From: Hydractinia symbiolongicarpus
Lineage: Eukaryota; Cnidaria; Hydrozoa; Anthoathecata; Hydractiniidae
Assembly (NCBI RefSeq): GCF_029227915.1
Contig: NC_079884.1
Span: 16,246,001 to 16,310,000, forward strand
Reading direction: 5' to 3'
Length of the DNA: 64,000 nucleotides
Below, in pieces: positions 62,353 to 64,000 of this stretch. Within the stretch, counting starts at the first letter, position 1. Each line of letters starts with the position of its first letter. The notes below the pieces were generated by a model. It did not search any database. It was not told the origin of the DNA and worked only from the letters and a program-made list of their open reading frames with translations. The position numbers and the translations under genes were made by a program.

Positions 62353-64000
62353 ATAATGTTGTTGATGTCGTTGATGTAGGCCTCTTAGTTGTTGTTGTCG
62401 GCTTCTTGGTTGTTGTTGTAGTGGGCTTTTCGGTAGTAGAAGTTGTCGGCTTTCTTTTCGTTGTGGGTGTCGTGCTTGGTTTTGATGTTGTTGTTCTTAC
62501 TTTAAGCTTCTTTGTTGTTTTATCTGTGGGTTTTATCTTAGTTTGATGCTTTGTTTCTTCAACCTCAATAGCTTTGTGACCTGAGCTCTTTGTAGGAGTA
62601 CCACTTTCCCTCGGTCTGTGTTTCATCTCCTCCTTTGTACAGTTGGGTTGCTTACACCCCGTGTAGGGATAATTAGGACCAGATTGAGTTTTTACAGACT
62701 TATCCGGTTGCAGTTTTGGCTGTTTATTGGATGGATGGTTATTAGTAGCTGAAGGAGGCATTACACCTGTACTACCAGATTGCTGATTCTTCGTTTCCTG
62801 CCGTGGACCATGAAGTGTATGGTGGGCAGAAGAAGACCCTGATGAAGATGATGAACAATTATTTCTGTTTTTCCCATAAGGTTTACATTTTGATTCACTC
62901 TGTGGCTGCTTGTGGTATACTTCCTTATCAACGTTATTAATGTTTGTAGTAGCTGGTGTCTTAGAAGGAAATACCTTCGGTTTTTTAGGTCTGCTTGGAG
63001 GTGCCTTGGTTCTTGGTCTTTCCTTCTTGTGCTTTGTTGTAGCCGTCGTTTTTGTTTGGCTTTTTGGTTTTGGCGTAGTAGTTAAAGAGTGTGACTGCCC
63101 CCATATGATTTTATTTGGCTTATGAGTGCCTGCTTTTTCAGTAAACGGTATAGCAATAGCTTGTCCATTTACATTTGACCATGGTGGTGTTTTTTCGTCT
63201 GGCGAAGTATTCCAAAGTACGTTACTTTTGGTTGTAGGGTGAGGTGCAGTTGTCTGCTTGTTAGTTGCTTTTGTCTTGCTAGTTGTTTTAGCACGATTTT
63301 GTTTTTCTGTCAACCTCTGTAACAATTTGTCTAGGTTGACCTCTCCATTGCTGGACATAGACGGAAGTTGTTCGTGCTCAGATTCCCATAACATATCTGA
63401 CATGTTTTTAAACACGCCGGTAGGTTGATGATGTTGTGCTATGTTATCGCCCCATGTTATCTTCGTCATGCTTGACCCCTCCGGTACCTCTACAACTTCT
63501 TCGCAACAGCTTAAATCAACACTGTCAGTGTCTTTTCCACAACAGTTGTAGTCCCAGTCATCCTCCAAGCGACTTCTCAAACAACAACTGACATTTTTAA
63601 CAGCAGAAGTTGTTTCAGTAACTTTAACGAAATTGATGGGATGATGCTTCTTGTCTCTGACTATGTGTTCATCGATGGGTTTGTCAGCAAGATAATGTTT
63701 ATTTTGTACCATCAGTCCATCTGCTTTGTCACTTTCCTCGCGCATGTGTGGCCTGTGGAAATATTCCATCTCAGTGTTAGTAACATTCTTTGTTACGTCA
63801 TCGCCTTGTATTTTATCTTCCAGCAGATACATCCTACTTCGTCTGTACCCTTTGTGGTGATCATATTTCGGTCGAACACTATCTAAAACCATTTTCTTTG
63901 GGTAGAAATTCTTATTGTGTAAATGAAAGTTTGATTTTTTTGCTGCAGTTACTTGGGAGGAATTCTTTTCCGTGTAAGCTTGTTTTGTAATACTCATTTC
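50659..64000 (-). CDS. Giant Thr/Pro/Gln-rich mucin-like extracellular protein, 5' end beyond window
   Basis: Exons (minus, 5' to 3'): 64000-59752 (open at the edge), 59240-59115, 58737-58153, 57850-57749, 57589-53168, 52944-52777, 52655-50659. All junctions are GT-AG, all are phase 1, and from the Met at 63997 the frame runs 3,881 codons to the stop. The 5' exon has a Cys-rich patch with three Cys-Cys doublets (about 63592-63500), Lys/Thr blocks (TTTTKKPTTTTKRPTSTTST) and a long Pro/Gln segment (QQTPAPQIPQSKLQPQVQPQ). Later exons are dominated by Thr runs suited to O-glycosylation. The largest internal exon repeats a Tyr-rich motif (SYEEYLQDYISKI and relatives). The C-terminus is charged (LPYDSDGYRRKK). 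No signal peptide is visible because the start is outside. It is probably secreted mucus, cuticle or matrix material; function inferred from composition only. Confidence 0.85.
51985..52265 (-). repeat. Tandem TEVPVQSTTTTEAPVQ-type repeats in the last mucin exon
   Basis: About nine imperfect units of 13-16 residues combine three or four Thr, then Glu-(Ala/Val)-Pro-Val and Gln or a variant. They give dense potential O-glycosylation sites and create the Cys-rich antisense frame at 52021-52227. Confidence 0.75.
62315..62360 (-). repeat. Coding trinucleotide run (poly-Thr)
   Basis: GTT repeats on the plus strand encode a run of Thr in the 5' mucin exon. A similar shorter run is at 59205-59240. 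Such runs are prone to length variation. Confidence 0.7.

Noticed and set aside
60533-63125. Hydrophobic plus-strand frames (VVVVVVVV-type) and His/Gln-rich minus-strand alternate frames
   Set aside because: They are by-products of ACA/CAA-type codon runs in the real minus-strand exon.

Overview
The window is a piece of a metazoan nuclear genome, most likely a cnidarian (hydrozoan-like). It is AT-rich, has GT-AG introns with small exons, and carries two host genes. The rest is mobile DNA of kinds common in cnidarians: a Polinton/Maverick, a Helentron with a 2A peptide and an OTU-like domain, LINEs, core-SINEs and foldback elements. The cnidarian assignment is inference from element types; no search was run.

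Left block, 1 to about 15.4 kb: a decayed Polinton/Maverick (adintovirus-like) element entered from its middle. It keeps an A32-type packaging ATPase, a DDE integrase, a capsid-like protein, several small membrane or coiled-coil proteins, two tandem zinc-ribbon proteins, and a long protein-primed-type DNA polymerase B gene on the minus strand. Most genes carry frameshifts or single stops; the ATPase is intact and the integrase core is nearly so. The polymerase gene is split by two MITEs, a TTA-flanked PIF/Harbinger-type one and a TA-flanked Tc1/mariner-type one. Both contain the same roughly 53-bp satellite repeat. Short palindromes lie at many gene boundaries and TATA-like boxes sit just upstream of start codons, as in a compact viral genome.

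Middle block, 17.2 to 49.5 kb, plus strand: a complete 13-exon gene for a 356-aa zinc-dependent medium-chain alcohol/polyol/threonine dehydrogenase. The exons sum exactly to an open frame, with all zinc ligands and the Rossmann motif present. Its 32-kb span is mostly introns full of repeats. Intron 1 holds a LINE and an unusual array of about 17 hairpin units whose outer arms vary but stay complementary. Intron 5 (18.6 kb) holds duplicated blocks, a hAT-type MITE with a SINE inside it, an unassigned transposase-like gene, a Helentron (2A, OTU-like, Rep, helicase, endonuclease remnants), a 23-bp satellite and a LINE fragment.

Right block, 50.7 to 64.0 kb, minus strand, convergent with the dehydrogenase: a giant Thr/Pro/Gln-rich mucin-like gene, at least 3,881 codons in seven exons within the window and open at the right edge. 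Every intron seen is phase 1. A Tyr-rich helical motif recurs through the largest internal exon. The antisense reading frames here are shadows of the repetitive composition.

Strongest leads: the intronic hairpin array, the satellite shared by two unrelated MITEs, the Polinton intergenic palindromes, the datable nested insertion at 29.2-30.2 kb, and the giant modular protein.
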